Below, piece after piece: positions 16,212 to 25,607 of a DNA stretch of 64,000 nt; position 1 is the stretch's first letter, and every line of letters begins with the position of its first letter. Position numbers and translations under genes: made by a program. The stretch lies in the NCBI RefSeq assembly GCF_000242595.2, contig NC_017098.1:1860001-1924000 (forward strand). The letters run 5' to 3'. The notes beneath the pieces are model-generated. The model ran no database searches. It was not told the DNA's origin and worked only from the letters and a program-made list of their open reading frames with translations. The DNA comes from Spirochaeta africana DSM 8902 (lineage in GTDB: Bacteria > Spirochaetota > Spirochaetia > DSM-27196 > DSM-8902).

Positions 16212-16820
16212 ATGGGTACACCTCGAATGAACTGCCGCCTTGGGGTGCTTGCACTCCAGGGCGGTTTTTACAAACACATGGAAATGCTGCGCAGCATGGA
16301 TGCAGAAGCGGTAGCGGTCAAGGAGCCGCGTGACCTTGCGGGGCTGCAGGGTCTGCTGATACCCGGTGGCGAGAGTACTACGATTGGCATGCTGATGGAG
16401 CGCTATGGACTCATGGCGGCCTTACGCACACAAATGGCACAGGGTTTTCCGGTATTCGGCACCTGCGCCGGCGCCATTCTGCTCTCCGACGAAATCGAAA
16501 ACAGCACCCAGACCCGGATTGGCGGCCTGCCAATCACTATCCGTCGCAATGCCTACGGAAGACAGGTCGAGAGTTTCGAGGCCGACCTGGTAATACAGGG
16601 GATTGCCCCGGAGGATACCCCGCTGCGTGGTGTCTTTATCCGTGCGCCGATAATCCTTGCCTGCGCAGATACCGTGGAGGTACTGAGCAGCTATGAGGGA
16701 TATCCGACCGTTGTCCGTGCCGGATCGCTGCTGGCGGCAACCTTCCATCCCGAACTTACCAGCGATGATCGCCTGCACCGCTACTTTATCCAGCAGATCG
16801 CTGCCGACTGGCAGCCCTGA
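16212..16820 (+). CDS. pdxT: Pyridoxal 5'-phosphate synthase, glutaminase subunit PdxT
   Basis: PdxT is the glutaminase that feeds ammonia to PdxS. The class I amidotransferase core is complete: IPGGESTTIGML, the catalytic cysteine in FGTCAGAILL, and the His-Glu pair in TFHPEL near the C terminus. The start is either ATG 16212, which has a weak purine-rich stretch upstream, or ATG 16227, which gives the more usual N terminus (MNCRLGVLALQGGF). The gene ends only six bases from the stop of the converging crtE gene. Confidence 0.95.
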   Translation: MGTPRMNCRLGVLALQGGFYKHMEMLRSMDAEAVAVKEPRDLAGLQGLLIPGGESTTIGMLMERYGLMAALRTQMAQGFPVFGTCAGAILLSDEIENSTQTRIGGLPITIRRNAYGRQVESFEADLVIQGIAPEDTPLRGVFIRAPIILACADTVEVLSSYEGYPTVVRAGSLLAATFHPELTSDDRLHRYFIQQIAADWQP

Positions 16821-16826
16821 CACCCG

Positions 16827-17906
16827 CTATTTGCCGCGACTGCCAAGATATCGGACCAATGACAACAAGGATTCCTGCCCTTCCCCGCTGTCATACAGGC
16901 GAGCGATCAGCTGTTCACATTCCGTGACATAGCTTTTCCGCACCGCGGCTACCTGCTCGACCACACCCAGATCCTGCAAAACCGACTGAATCTCGTGCAC
17001 ATCGCCGGTGGTAATACCCGGCTGTCCGAATCCGGTCAGAGCTGCGGCTGCCCGCTTGTTGCCCTGCAGGGCATGCTGACGCAGTCCCTGACGATACAGG
17101 GTCTTTTTGTTTTCAGTGATATCACTGGTATTCGGCTTGCCGGTGGTATCCGGATCTCCGAAAAGCCCGATATAATCATCCTGAATCTGGAACACGATTC
17201 CCATTGCCTCACCCAGTTGCCCAAGCAAATCGATATCCGCATCCGATCCGCCAGCGATAACCCAGCCCAGCATCATTGGCAGGGCAAAGGTGTAACGCCC
17301 GGTTTTGCAGCGATAGACCCCCAGAATATCCTCGGTGGAGGGCTCCTGCGGCTGCACCCCATGAGCTACATCCTGCATCTGTGCCATACCTACCACTACG
17401 ATTTCATCGGCCGCAATCCGGATTACACTTTGCAGTCTCTCCGGTGGCAGCGCCAGGCGGCTTAACAGCTGCATGGCCCAGAAGCCGGCAATATCACCGG
17501 CGCATATCCCCAGTGCGATGGCGCTACGCTCCGGGCTGTCCCAACCGTCAGCAACCGCACGGCTGCGGTACTGTGCATGTACCGCTGGCATACCCCGGCG
17601 TACATCATCGTCATCCATGATGTCATCGTGTATGAGCAAGAAGCTCTGGATCAGCTCCATCGCCGCCGCGGTGTCAGCAAGAGCCTGATGTTCGGCGGCA
17701 GAAATACTGCCCCCGGTTCTGAACGTCGCTGCATCGGCACCGCCGAAAACCAGCGCCCCGCGGATCATCTTGCCGCGCAAGGTATACTCAAGCACCCGCT
17801 GGCGGACATCCTGACTCCAGTGATTGATGTCCCCTGCACTGCTGGCAAGGTATTCATTCAGCCGTTTTTCTATATGCGGGCGGTAACTTTTCAGTAAATC
17901 AATCAT
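16827..17906 (-). CDS. crtE: Polyprenyl diphosphate synthase (likely geranylgeranyl type for carotenoids)
   Basis: This trans-isoprenyl diphosphate synthase (359 residues) chains isopentenyl diphosphate units. Both aspartate-rich metal sites are present: first motif DDIMDDDDVRRG near residues 95-105 and second motif QIQDDYIGLFGD near residues 240-250. The context, four-base overlap with phytoene synthase and then phytoene desaturase, makes geranylgeranyl diphosphate the likely product, but chain length cannot be read safely from the residues before the first motif. It could also serve general isoprenoid needs. Confidence 0.85.
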   Translation of the reverse strand: MIDLLKSYRPHIEKRLNEYLASSAGDINHWSQDVRQRVLEYTLRGKMIRGALVFGGADAATFRTGGSISAAEHQALADTAAAMELIQSFLLIHDDIMDDDDVRRGMPAVHAQYRSRAVADGWDSPERSAIALGICAGDIAGFWAMQLLSRLALPPERLQSVIRIAADEIVVVGMAQMQDVAHGVQPQEPSTEDILGVYRCKTGRYTFALPMMLGWVIAGGSDADIDLLGQLGEAMGIVFQIQDDYIGLFGDPDTTGKPNTSDITENKKTLYRQGLRQHALQGNKRAAAALTGFGQPGITTGDVHEIQSVLQDLGVVEQVAAVRKSYVTECEQLIARLYDSGEGQESLLSLVRYLGSRGK

Positions 17907-18772
17907 GATGCTCCTGCTTTGGTAACTTCCGGATTGCGAAAAGCACTGATGATGGCTCGTCGCAGCACAGCCAGGATAATCCGGGCGGTTGATGGTTTCA
18001 GCTTCCGTCGAAATACTACAAATGGATCACGAGCAATCCTGCGGGCTGTCCAGCTGTACATATCCGCTGCGGCGGCTACCGGAATCCGGTAACGACGCGG
18101 GAGCCAGGCATACCCCTGCTCGGCGAGATTCTGCCATTCAAGATATCGATCGACCTGGAACCGGATATACCTGCAGAACTCCTCCGGATTACTTCGGGCG
18201 GCGGTTTCCGACAAATCGCTGAGTGTGGTTTCCTGTGTGGGCAGATAGCGCCGGCCAAACCCGTTATCCTCGGCCACATCACGAACAAAGTTGATCAGCT
18301 GCATAGCCCGACCCTGCTGCATGGCGGCATCACGTGCCTCCGGCGCAAGGCCAAGGATAGCGGCCATGTACAGCCCGATGACCTCGGCCGAGCCGTAGAT
18401 ATATTCCAGTAACTCCCCGATGGTGGCATAGCTGCTGCGGCTCAGATCCCAGGCCATGGACTGCAGGAATGCCTCGGTCCAGGCCGGGTCGAAGTGACAC
18501 CGACGAGACAGCTCAACAAACGGATCGATCACCTGGTCTCCTGCAGGTGTTCCGGCTTGTGCGGCGCGATACCTATCGCAGAAACGGTGGAACGCTTCAG
18601 CCTGTTGCGGAACTGCATCGACATAGTTGTCTGCAACCCTGACAAAGCTGTACAGGCAGAACACGTCCCGACGAACTGCAGCGGGAAAGAACAGACTCGA
18701 GGTGAAATAGGTTTTGCTGCCAGAGCGAAAAATTCGCTTGTGGGCAGCAAAACGGTCTCCGGCATAATTCAT
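17903..18772 (-). CDS. crtB: Phytoene/squalene synthase family protein, likely phytoene synthase
   Basis: The 289-residue enzyme joins two prenyl diphosphates head to head. Both metal-binding motifs are visible: VRVADNYVDAV (near residue 45) and NFVRDVAEDNGFGRRYLP (near residue 165). YAWLPRRYR in the C-terminal half is also typical. Its place between the prenyl synthase and a CrtI-type desaturase makes phytoene the likely product; a C30 dehydrosqualene pathway cannot be excluded from sequence alone. It overlaps crtE by four bases and follows crtI by 15 bases. Confidence 0.9.
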   Translation of the reverse strand: MNYAGDRFAAHKRIFRSGSKTYFTSSLFFPAAVRRDVFCLYSFVRVADNYVDAVPQQAEAFHRFCDRYRAAQAGTPAGDQVIDPFVELSRRCHFDPAWTEAFLQSMAWDLSRSSYATIGELLEYIYGSAEVIGLYMAAILGLAPEARDAAMQQGRAMQLINFVRDVAEDNGFGRRYLPTQETTLSDLSETAARSNPEEFCRYIRFQVDRYLEWQNLAEQGYAWLPRRYRIPVAAAADMYSWTARRIARDPFVVFRRKLKPSTARIILAVLRRAIISAFRNPEVTKAGAS

Positions 18773-18787
18773 GCGGCTAACATACTG

Positions 18788-20260
18788 TTACCGGCAGGAT
18801 TCGGCAATATTGCTGCCGATTACCTGCGAAGAAATAACCGTCATGGGAACCCCGACACCGGGATGGGTGTACTGTCCGCTGTAAAAAAGGTTTTTGACCT
18901 TCTTGCTGCGATGCGATGGCCGAAAGATAGCCGTCTGATTCAGGGTATGCGCAATTCCAAGGGCTGTCCCCTTGTAGGCATTGTATTCCGATTGAAAGTC
19001 ACGATGGGAAAACAATCGTCGAATCTCGATCGCATCCCGTATCCGGGTGCCAATCAGGTTTTCAAAGTGATCAAGAATCTTCTCGGCATACTGTTCACGG
19101 ATCTGGTCGGTGTCCTCCAGACCGGCAGCGAGCGGGACCAGAAAAAAGATATTCTCCTTGCCAGCCGGGGCTACCAGATCGTCATCGAACGAAGCACAAC
19201 TGACATAATAGCTGGGATTATCAGGCCACTGCGGCCTGGAAAAAATCTGCTCGAAGTGTTCATCCCAGGGATCAGAAAAATACAGATTATGGTGGACCAA
19301 CTCCGGGACCTTGCGGTTCAACCCAAGATAGATAATGAACATGGTAGGTGCCATGGTGCGCTTGTCCCAGTAGCGTGAGCTGTAACTGCGGTACTCCGGC
19401 GGCAGCAGTTTCTGATCGGTATGCTGGTAATCCGCATTCGAAAGGAAGATATCAGCATTCACCTCCCCGTGGGCGGTTTTGGCTGCAGTTATCTGACCAT
19501 TCTCTACCTTGAGTCCGGTTACCTCATGATCAGTGAGGATCCGCACCCCCATATCTTCAGCCAGCTGCCGGAATCCGTCGACCAGCGCGGCCATACCCCC
19601 GATCGGGAAGTACACACCCAGGTTCAGATCCACATGCGACATAATCGAGTACAGGGCCGGGGCGTTACGCGGGCTGGCACCGAGAAAAACCATGGCATAC
19701 TCCAGAATCTGCTTGGCCCGCCGGTCGCTGAAGTACTTGCCGACATACCGATCCAGACTCTGGAAGATATTCATCCGGGTGCCCTCAACAAGAATGCGAC
19801 GATTAAAGAACTGGAACATGCTGCGGTATTCGGTATAGAGAAATTCCCGCATAGCGATATCATACTTGTACCGCGCCCCATCAAGATAGCGCTGCAGACG
19901 CTCCCCGCCGCCAGGTTCAAAACGATCAAAGATTTCCTTGGTGCGATCAAGATCACGATTGATATCTATTATCTCGTCGGGTGAAAAAAAGATACGATAG
20001 TAGGGATCCAGCTGCTGCAGCTTATAATAGTCAGCGCGGTTTTTTCCCAGGTACTCAAAGAACTGATCAAACACCTCGGGCATCAGATACCAGGAAGGTC
20101 CCATATCGAATACAAACCCGTCCTGACGCCACACCTGTGCTCGCCCCCCCACACCGGGGTTCTTCTCCAGCAGGGTGACATCAAACCCCTTGTGTGCCAG
20201 CAGCGCCGCAGCGCTGAGCCCGCCAAAACCACCACCGATTACGCATACTTTCTTGCTCAT
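18788..20260 (-). CDS. crtI: Phytoene desaturase (CrtI family)
   Basis: CrtI-type flavoenzymes introduce double bonds into phytoene to give coloured carotenoids. The 490-residue protein begins with the FAD-binding Rossmann motif VCVIGGGFGGLSAAALLAHKG and GGRAQVW, and ends with the second FAD signature YSGQYTHPGVGVPMTVISSQVIG. Length is typical. The ATG at 20258-20260 is preferred to the in-frame GTG six bases upstream, because a TTGTCA-17-TATACT promoter ends six bases before it; there is no ribosome-binding site. It is the first gene of the crtI-crtB-crtE operon. No cyclase or ketolase gene is in this window, so the final pigment is unknown. Confidence 0.93.
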   Translation of the reverse strand: MSKKVCVIGGGFGGLSAAALLAHKGFDVTLLEKNPGVGGRAQVWRQDGFVFDMGPSWYLMPEVFDQFFEYLGKNRADYYKLQQLDPYYRIFFSPDEIIDINRDLDRTKEIFDRFEPGGGERLQRYLDGARYKYDIAMREFLYTEYRSMFQFFNRRILVEGTRMNIFQSLDRYVGKYFSDRRAKQILEYAMVFLGASPRNAPALYSIMSHVDLNLGVYFPIGGMAALVDGFRQLAEDMGVRILTDHEVTGLKVENGQITAAKTAHGEVNADIFLSNADYQHTDQKLLPPEYRSYSSRYWDKRTMAPTMFIIYLGLNRKVPELVHHNLYFSDPWDEHFEQIFSRPQWPDNPSYYVSCASFDDDLVAPAGKENIFFLVPLAAGLEDTDQIREQYAEKILDHFENLIGTRIRDAIEIRRLFSHRDFQSEYNAYKGTALGIAHTLNQTAIFRPSHRSKKVKNLFYSGQYTHPGVGVPMTVISSQVIGSNIAESCR

Positions 20261-20266
20261 AAGCAC

Positions 20267-20295
20267 AGTATACGGTGCTGCAGTTGAAATGACAA
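20267..20295 (-). promoter_or_regulatory. Candidate leaderless promoter of the carotenoid operon
   Basis: On the minus strand TTGTCA (20290-20295) and TATACT (20267-20272) have exact 17-base spacing, and the crtI ATG follows six bases after the -10 box. This is the best example in the window of a strong promoter placed on top of a start codon with no room for a 5' leader. Confidence 0.6.
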
Positions 20296-20485
20296 TCTAA
20301 AAATAACATCACTATAGGCTTCCTCACTATGAGCAGCCGTTTTTTATACCATTTTTCCACGCCATTTCGCCGTCAATTCCACATATTCAACCAATTTTAT
20401 GCCATAAAATTAACCAGTATTGCACCCTATTCAATCTGACTTCCAATTTTTTAACATTTTTTTGCGCTAATCAGGATATGAGTAA

Positions 20486-20514
20486 TTGACTTCTGTTTCT
20501 TTTTGTCGTAACCT
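20486..20514 (+). promoter_or_regulatory. Putative promoter of the ilvBHD operon
   Basis: TTGACT (20486-20491) and TAACCT (20509-20514) are 17 bases apart. A strong AGGAGG ribosome-binding site at 20533-20538 follows, six bases before the ilvB ATG, so this gene has a normal short leader, unlike the crt operon opposite. Confidence 0.5.
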
Positions 20515-20544
20515 CTGGGTACACTACGCTGCAGGAGGCTGCAT

Positions 20545-22260
20545 ATGACAATTAAGGAACGCACCGGCGCGGAAATCATCGTAGATTCCATAGAAAAGGC
20601 TGGAATCGAGTATATCTTCGGACTGCCAGGCGGTGCGGCTATACCGATCTTCGATGCACTGGTCGACTCTCCGGTAAAAATGGTCCTGACCCGTCACGAA
20701 CAAGGGGCTGTGCATATGGCCGACGGCTACGCCCGGGCTACCGGAAAACCTGCAGTTGCCCTGGTAACCTCGGGACCAGGTGCCACCAACACCATCACCG
20801 GCATTCTGACTGCCCAGATGGATTCGATACCCATGGTAGTTGTCTGCGGACAACAGACGACCTGGAACCTGGGACTCGACACCTTTCAGGAAGCCGATGT
20901 ATCCGGAATATCCTACCCGGTCGTCAAGCACAGCTACCTAGTGAAAGACCCGGCAGATCTGCCGCGTATTATGCAGGAGGCGTTTTATCTGTGCAGCAGT
21001 GGGCGACCCGGTCCGGTTCTCATCGATGTTCCCAAAGACATCTCGAGCGTCAGCCTGATCCCGAATCAGGACACCGAGTTCCATCTGCCTGGCTATACCC
21101 TGCCCGGGGAGCCCGACCACGAACTGATTCAGCGCGCCGCGCAAATGATAGAGTTTGCCCGCCGACCGGTCCTGCTGGTTGGTCATGGATCGATCATCTC
21201 GGGCGCACACAAGGCAGTACAGTATCTGGCCGAAAAAACACGCATCCCGGTTACCAATACTTTGCTTGGAAAGGGCGGCTTTCCGGAAACCCATGAGCTC
21301 AGCCTGGGCATGCTGGGTATGCACGGCACCGCCTATGCCAACAAGGCAGTCGACAATTGTGACCTGCTTATCTCTATCGGCAGCCGCTGGGATGACAGAA
21401 TAGTCGGAAATATCGACAAGTTTTGTGTGAATGCAAAAAAGATACATATTGACATCGATTCCTCGGAGTTCAACAAAACCGTACAGTGCGATCTGAACAT
21501 CCTTGGCGATGCCAAGGCAGTGGTAGAATCCCTGAATACTGTAATCTCCGGGGGCGATACCGAAGACTGGCTGAAACAGATCAATGACTGGAAAAGAAAA
21601 TTTCCGCTCAAATACAAGAAAACCGGCAGCCTCAAGGCACAGCACGCTATCCAGGAGATCTCGTTGCAAACTGAAGGGCGAGGTATCTTTACCACCGATG
21701 TTGGACAGCACCAGATGTGGGCCGCCCAGTACTGCCTTACCGAGCATCGCTTTCACTGGATTTCCTCCGGTGGAGCCGGCACGATGGGTTTCGGCTTCCC
21801 GGCAGCAATCGGCGCACAGTTCGCTCATCCCGACAAACCGGTCATCGCTGTCGTTGGCGATGGCGGCTTCCAGATGACCCTGGCCGAGCTTTCCACCGCG
21901 GTCATCCACAAGCTGCCGGTCAAGATCCTGATCATCAACAATCGCTATCTCGGTATGGTGCGACAGTGGCAGAGCCTGTTCTACGAAAACCGCCTAAGCG
22001 GTGTAGACCTCGAAGGCAACCCGGACTTCGTCAAGCTGGCCGAGAGCTACGGGGCCAAAGGGTTTCGCATTCGCCGGTCCGGTGATGTGCGGCGAATCAT
22101 CCGTAACGCCCTGGCGTATAACGACGGCCCCTGCGTCATAGATGTTGAGGTTGAGAAAACCGACAATGTATTCCCTATGATTCCGGCCGGCGGTGCCCTG
22201 GGAGACATGATTCTGGAAGCCGGCACCAAAAAACTCGCCAAGCCGGTTGGCAGCACCTGA
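20545..22260 (+). CDS. ilvB: Acetolactate synthase large (catalytic) subunit
   Basis: This thiamine-diphosphate enzyme makes 2-acetolactate or 2-aceto-2-hydroxybutyrate, the first shared step of valine, leucine and isoleucine synthesis. The 571-residue protein shows the N-terminal [14 protein letters not shown] and [21 protein letters not shown] (with the catalytic Glu), and the thiamine-binding [12 protein letters not shown]...NN motif near residues 435-465. It uses a strong AGGAGG ribosome-binding site. The small subunit gene follows after 11 bases. Confidence 0.96.
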   Translation: MTIKERTGAEIIVDSIEKAGIEYIFGLPGGAAIPIFDALVDSPVKMVLTRHEQGAVHMADGYARATGKPAVALVTSGPGATNTITGILTAQMDSIPMVVVCGQQTTWNLGLDTFQEADVSGISYPVVKHSYLVKDPADLPRIMQEAFYLCSSGRPGPVLIDVPKDISSVSLIPNQDTEFHLPGYTLPGEPDHELIQRAAQMIEFARRPVLLVGHGSIISGAHKAVQYLAEKTRIPVTNTLLGKGGFPETHELSLGMLGMHGTAYANKAVDNCDLLISIGSRWDDRIVGNIDKFCVNAKKIHIDIDSSEFNKTVQCDLNILGDAKAVVESLNTVISGGDTEDWLKQINDWKRKFPLKYKKTGSLKAQHAIQEISLQTEGRGIFTTDVGQHQMWAAQYCLTEHRFHWISSGGAGTMGFGFPAAIGAQFAHPDKPVIAVVGDGGFQMTLAELSTAVIHKLPVKILIINNRYLGMVRQWQSLFYENRLSGVDLEGNPDFVKLAESYGAKGFRIRRSGDVRRIIRNALAYNDGPCVIDVEVEKTDNVFPMIPAGGALGDMILEAGTKKLAKPVGST

Positions 22261-22271
22261 GGAGGGTCGAT

Positions 22272-22787
22272 ATGCAGAACACCATACACACACAGGAAGA
22301 AAAACATACCATCAGCCTGCTGGTTGCCAACAAGCCAGGGGTACTTATCCGTATTTCACTGGTTTTTGCCCGTCGCGGCTACAACATCGACAGCCTGGTG
22401 GTATCCCCCTCGCACCGCAACGAGTTCTCCAGCATGACCATTGTGGCATCCGGCGATCGCGAGGTGCTGCATCAGATTCTGAAACAGCTGAACAAGCTGG
22501 TCGATGTTATCCACGCTACCGATCGTACCGGCGAGGATGTTATCCATCGGGAAATGGCACTGCTGAAAATCCATTGTGGTCCGGAACAGCGAGCCGAGGT
22601 GCTGCAGCTTGCGGCGGCCCTCGCCTGTGATACCGTAGATGTAAGTGAATCCACTATTATACTCGAGATTACCGGTACCAGTCTGGAACTGGATAACGTA
22701 AGCCAGGTTATGGAACCCTACGGCATGCTCGAGATGGTTCGCACCGGTAAGGTGCTTATGACACGTGGCGCGGAGCAGACCGCATAA
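22272..22787 (+). CDS. ilvH: Acetolactate synthase small (regulatory) subunit
   Basis: This 171-residue protein carries an N-terminal ACT domain (HTISLLVANKPGVLIRISLVFARRGYNIDSL, about residues 12-85) and the C-terminal ALS small-subunit domain. It activates the large subunit and gives valine feedback control. Length places it with the IlvH/IlvN group. A GGAGG ribosome-binding site overlaps the end of ilvB, and ilvD follows after 18 bases. Confidence 0.95.
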   Translation: MQNTIHTQEEKHTISLLVANKPGVLIRISLVFARRGYNIDSLVVSPSHRNEFSSMTIVASGDREVLHQILKQLNKLVDVIHATDRTGEDVIHREMALLKIHCGPEQRAEVLQLAAALACDTVDVSESTIILEITGTSLELDNVSQVMEPYGMLEMVRTGKVLMTRGAEQTA

Positions 22788-22805
22788 CAAAGCAGGAGTA
22801 CACAG

Positions 22806-24482
22806 ATGGAACGAAACCGACGCAGCACCGCCATGACCGGCGGAATATCCCGAACACCAAACCGGGCATTTCTTCGGGGCGTAGGCTTTACCGACGAAGA
22901 CTTTTCCAAGCCGATCGTCGGGGTTGCTACCGCAGTCAGCGATGTTTCACCCTGCAATGTTCACCTTGACGAGATAGCCGCTCATACCAAACAGCGCCTG
23001 AAGGAGCTTGAGACAAAACCGGTCAGCTTTCACACCTTCCTGGTGACCGACGGAATGGCCATGGGGCATGAGGGGATGAAGTGCTCCCTGATAAGCCGTG
23101 AAACCATTGCCGACACCATTGAGCTGTGTGCACGCGGGCACCAGATGGATGCGGTTGTCGGTGTCGGCGGCTGTGACAAAACCATCCCGGGCACGGTGAT
23201 GGGGCTGGCGCGGCTGGACGTACCAGGAATTTTCATTTATGGCGGAAGCATCCGCTCCGGGCACTACAACGGCAAACCGGTTGATATTGTGAGCGCCTTC
23301 GAAGCGGTCGGCGCCTACTCGGCCGGCAAGATATCCGAACAGGATCGCCATGGGATCGAATGCGCCGCCTGCCCCGGCGCCGGCGCGTGCGGCGGCATGT
23401 ACACCGCTAACACGATGGCTTCGGCCATGGAGGCTATCGGCATGAGCATACCCGGCTGTGCCTCGGTGCCGGCGGTAGACCCTGCCCGTACCGATATCAT
23501 GATCCGATCCGCTGATGCCCTGAACACAATGATAAACCGATGGATAACCCCGCGTGACATCATGACCAAAGAGGCATTCGAGAATGCCATCCGGGTAGTT
23601 ATGGCCCTTGGTGGCTCTACCAACGCAGTCCTGCATATCCTGGCACTGGCGCATGAGGTAGATGTACCGCTGAGCATTGATGAGTTCAATCATTTCTCCG
23701 ACACCACACCGATCCTGACCGACATGAAGCCGGCCGGGCGTTATGTGATGGAGGATCTGTACGAGGCAGGCGGGGTTCAGATGGTCATGAAGATGCTTCT
23801 GGATGCCGGTCTGTTGCACGGTGACTGCCTCACCTGCACCGGTAAAACCCTGGCTGAAAACCTTGCGGATGTCGAGGTCAGGCTTGAGGGCCAGGAAGTG
23901 GTATATCCGCTGTCAGCACCCGAGAAAGACACCGGACCAATCGTTATCCTGAAAGGCAGCCTTGCTCCCGAGGGTGCCGTACTCAAGACCTGCGGGCTGC
24001 AGGAGGTTGTCCACACCGGGCCTGCCCGGGTATTCAACGATGAGGAATCCGCACTTGATGCGATCCTGAACGGCGGCATCGTCGCAGGGGATGTAGTGGT
24101 TATCCGCTACGAGGGACCCAAGGGCGGCCCCGGCATGCGGGAAATGCTGGCGCCCACCGCCGCCATAGCCGGGGCCGGTCTCACCAAAGAGGTTGCCCTG
24201 ATCACCGACGGCCGTTTCTCTGGCGGCAGTCACGGCATGGTTGTCGGACATGTATCCCCGGAAGCACAGACCGGTGGACCAATCGGACTGATCAGGGATG
24301 GTGACATCGTCGAAATAAACAGTAATACCAAGAAACTGAATGTGCAGGTTGACCAGCAGGAACTCGATTCGCGCAGAGCCGACTGGACACCACGCTCCCA
24401 CGGTTACACCAGAGGCGCACTGTACAAATTCGGCAGAATGGTGTCATCGGCTTCTCGCGGCGCGGTCACCGACGAGTCCTGA
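22806..24482 (+). CDS. ilvD: Dihydroxy-acid dehydratase
   Basis: IlvD dehydrates dihydroxy-acids to the 2-keto acids that lead to valine and isoleucine; it needs an iron-sulfur cluster. The 558-residue product has the cluster cysteines in [11 protein letters not shown] (about residue 120) and [16 protein letters not shown] (about residue 193), and the C-terminal [22 protein letters not shown] signature. Length is standard. The KamA-type gene starts four bases after its stop, so the two are surely co-transcribed. Confidence 0.97.
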   Translation: MERNRRSTAMTGGISRTPNRAFLRGVGFTDEDFSKPIVGVATAVSDVSPCNVHLDEIAAHTKQRLKELETKPVSFHTFLVTDGMAMGHEGMKCSLISRETIADTIELCARGHQMDAVVGVGGCDKTIPGTVMGLARLDVPGIFIYGGSIRSGHYNGKPVDIVSAFEAVGAYSAGKISEQDRHGIECAACPGAGACGGMYTANTMASAMEAIGMSIPGCASVPAVDPARTDIMIRSADALNTMINRWITPRDIMTKEAFENAIRVVMALGGSTNAVLHILALAHEVDVPLSIDEFNHFSDTTPILTDMKPAGRYVMEDLYEAGGVQMVMKMLLDAGLLHGDCLTCTGKTLAENLADVEVRLEGQEVVYPLSAPEKDTGPIVILKGSLAPEGAVLKTCGLQEVVHTGPARVFNDEESALDAILNGGIVAGDVVVIRYEGPKGGPGMREMLAPTAAIAGAGLTKEVALITDGRFSGGSHGMVVGHVSPEAQTGGPIGLIRDGDIVEINSNTKKLNVQVDQQELDSRRADWTPRSHGYTRGALYKFGRMVSSASRGAVTDES

Positions 24483-24486
24483 ACGC

Positions 24487-25479
24487 ATGGAACCAGCCCG
24501 CAGTTCCGCCAGCATACCCTACGGCACCACCGCCTACTACGCCGGTCTGGCCGCATCGGATGACCCGAACCAGGATCCGATTGCGGCTCAGATCTACCCG
24601 CGCCCGCAGGAACACAGCATTCTTCCCTATGAAAGCAGTGATCCGATCGCGGATCAGCAGTACCTGATTGCGGAGCGGCTGATACATCATTATCACGACC
24701 GTGCCTTGATGCTGGTGAATGATCGCTGTGCCACCTACTGTAGACACTGTTTTCGACGCCACTTTACCGGCAATGACAGTGGCAGGATCACGCCTGCTCA
24801 GCTCTCAGCCGCCTGTGACGCACTTGCCAGTCGTCCACAGATTAACGAGATCCTGTTGTCTGGCGGCGACCCGTTGATGCTTGGTGACGACGAGCTTGAA
24901 CGGATCCTGCGCGCACTGCGCGAGGTCAATCCCGACTACATAATCCGTATCGCGACCCGGATCCCGATTGTACTCCCCAGGCGTATCACGGAACGACTGA
25001 CCCGGCTGCTGGCAATACAGCCAGGGTTGTGGATGGTTATCCAGGCCAACCACCCCAGAGAACTTACCCCGGAGTTCAGCACCGCAGTAGCACGCATCCG
25101 GCAGAGCGGCATACCGCTGCTGAACCAGGCAGTGCTTCTGCGCGGAGTAAATGATGATGCGGTTGTACTGGAAGAGCTGTTCAAGGGATTGCTGCGTAAC
25201 GGTGTAAAGCCCTATTACCTGTTCCAGGGCGATCTGGCGTCCGGCACACGACATTTCCGCACCAGTATCGAGCATGGTCTTCAGCTTATGGACACCCTTC
25301 GTTCACGTATCAGTGGCATGGCGTTGCCGGTATATGCCGTAGATCTGCCTGGCGGCGGCGGCAAGATCCCGCTGAATCGGGAGACCTTGGTGCGTACCGA
25401 GAAAAACTGGTATGTCCTGCAGGATCTCGCGGGCAATCACTATCGATACCCCCGTGAGATTCAAAAAGGTGAGACATAA
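24487..25479 (+). CDS. KamA-family radical SAM protein (lysine 2,3-aminomutase-like, possible EpmB)
   Basis: The 330-residue enzyme belongs to the lysine 2,3-aminomutase family. The radical SAM cysteines are in CATYCRHCF (Cys81, Cys85, Cys88), followed by RRHFTG; the LLSGGDPLML stretch and the PGGGGKIPL segment near the C terminus match PLP-dependent aminomutases. The short length is closer to EpmB, which makes beta-lysine for elongation factor P, than to catabolic KamA (about 410 residues). No epmA or efp gene is in this window. Its start is four bases after ilvD, an unusual partner for this enzyme. A strong two-way terminator follows. Confidence 0.82.
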   Translation: MEPARSSASIPYGTTAYYAGLAASDDPNQDPIAAQIYPRPQEHSILPYESSDPIADQQYLIAERLIHHYHDRALMLVNDRCATYCRHCFRRHFTGNDSGRITPAQLSAACDALASRPQINEILLSGGDPLMLGDDELERILRALREVNPDYIIRIATRIPIVLPRRITERLTRLLAIQPGLWMVIQANHPRELTPEFSTAVARIRQSGIPLLNQAVLLRGVNDDAVVLEELFKGLLRNGVKPYYLFQGDLASGTRHFRTSIEHGLQLMDTLRSRISGMALPVYAVDLPGGGGKIPLNRETLVRTEKNWYVLQDLAGNHYRYPREIQKGET

Positions 25480-25509
25480 AAAAAGCCGCACTGACGTGCG
25501 GCTTTTTTT
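25478..25509. terminator. Bidirectional rho-independent terminator between the ilv operon and tRNA-Val
   Basis: A 14-base arm (25478-25491, seven A then GCCGCAC) pairs perfectly with 25496-25509 (GTGCGGC then seven T) around the loop TGAC. Because both flanks carry A/T runs, it can end transcription of the ilv-kamA operon on the plus strand and of the che/tRNA unit on the minus strand. Confidence 0.9.
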
Positions 25510-25511
25510 CC

Positions 25512-25585
25512 TGGGCGGTGGCAGACTCGAACTGCCGACCCCTAGCGTGTCGAGCTAGTGCTCTAACCAACTGAGCTAACCGCCC
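25512..25585 (-). tRNA. tRNA-Val (anticodon GAC)
   Basis: A complete 74-base cloverleaf reads on the minus strand: acceptor stem GGGCGGT/ACCGCCC with discriminator A, D arm GCTC/GAGC, anticodon stem CTAGC/GCTAG, five-base variable loop and T arm GGCAG/CTGCC with TTCGAGT. The seven-base anticodon loop is TCGACAC, giving anticodon GAC for Val codons GUC/GUU. Position 33, just before the anticodon, is C instead of the near-universal U. The 3' CCA is not encoded. It lies 22 bases behind cheY in the same direction with no visible promoter between, so it may be transcribed from the che operon and end at the hairpin 25478-25509. Confidence 0.93.
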
Positions 25586-25607
25586 TTTTCAGGATGACCA
25601 GACAGTA

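Larger units (their letters stand above)
20261..20544. other. AT-rich divergent intergenic region between crtI and ilvB
   Basis: This 284-base stretch is the longest gene-free part of the window and is much richer in A and T than its surroundings. It holds the crtI promoter at its left edge and the ilvB promoter at its right edge. The middle contains several T-runs and no convincing hairpin, T-box or leader peptide with a run of branched-chain amino-acid codons. An open frame of 36 codons at 20329-20439 has no ribosome-binding site and is not called. Confidence 0.6.

Noticed and set aside
20329-20439. 36-codon frame before ilvB as a possible leader peptide
   Set aside because: It has no run of Val, Leu or Ile codons, no ribosome-binding site, and ends before the ilvB promoter, so it cannot work as an attenuator.
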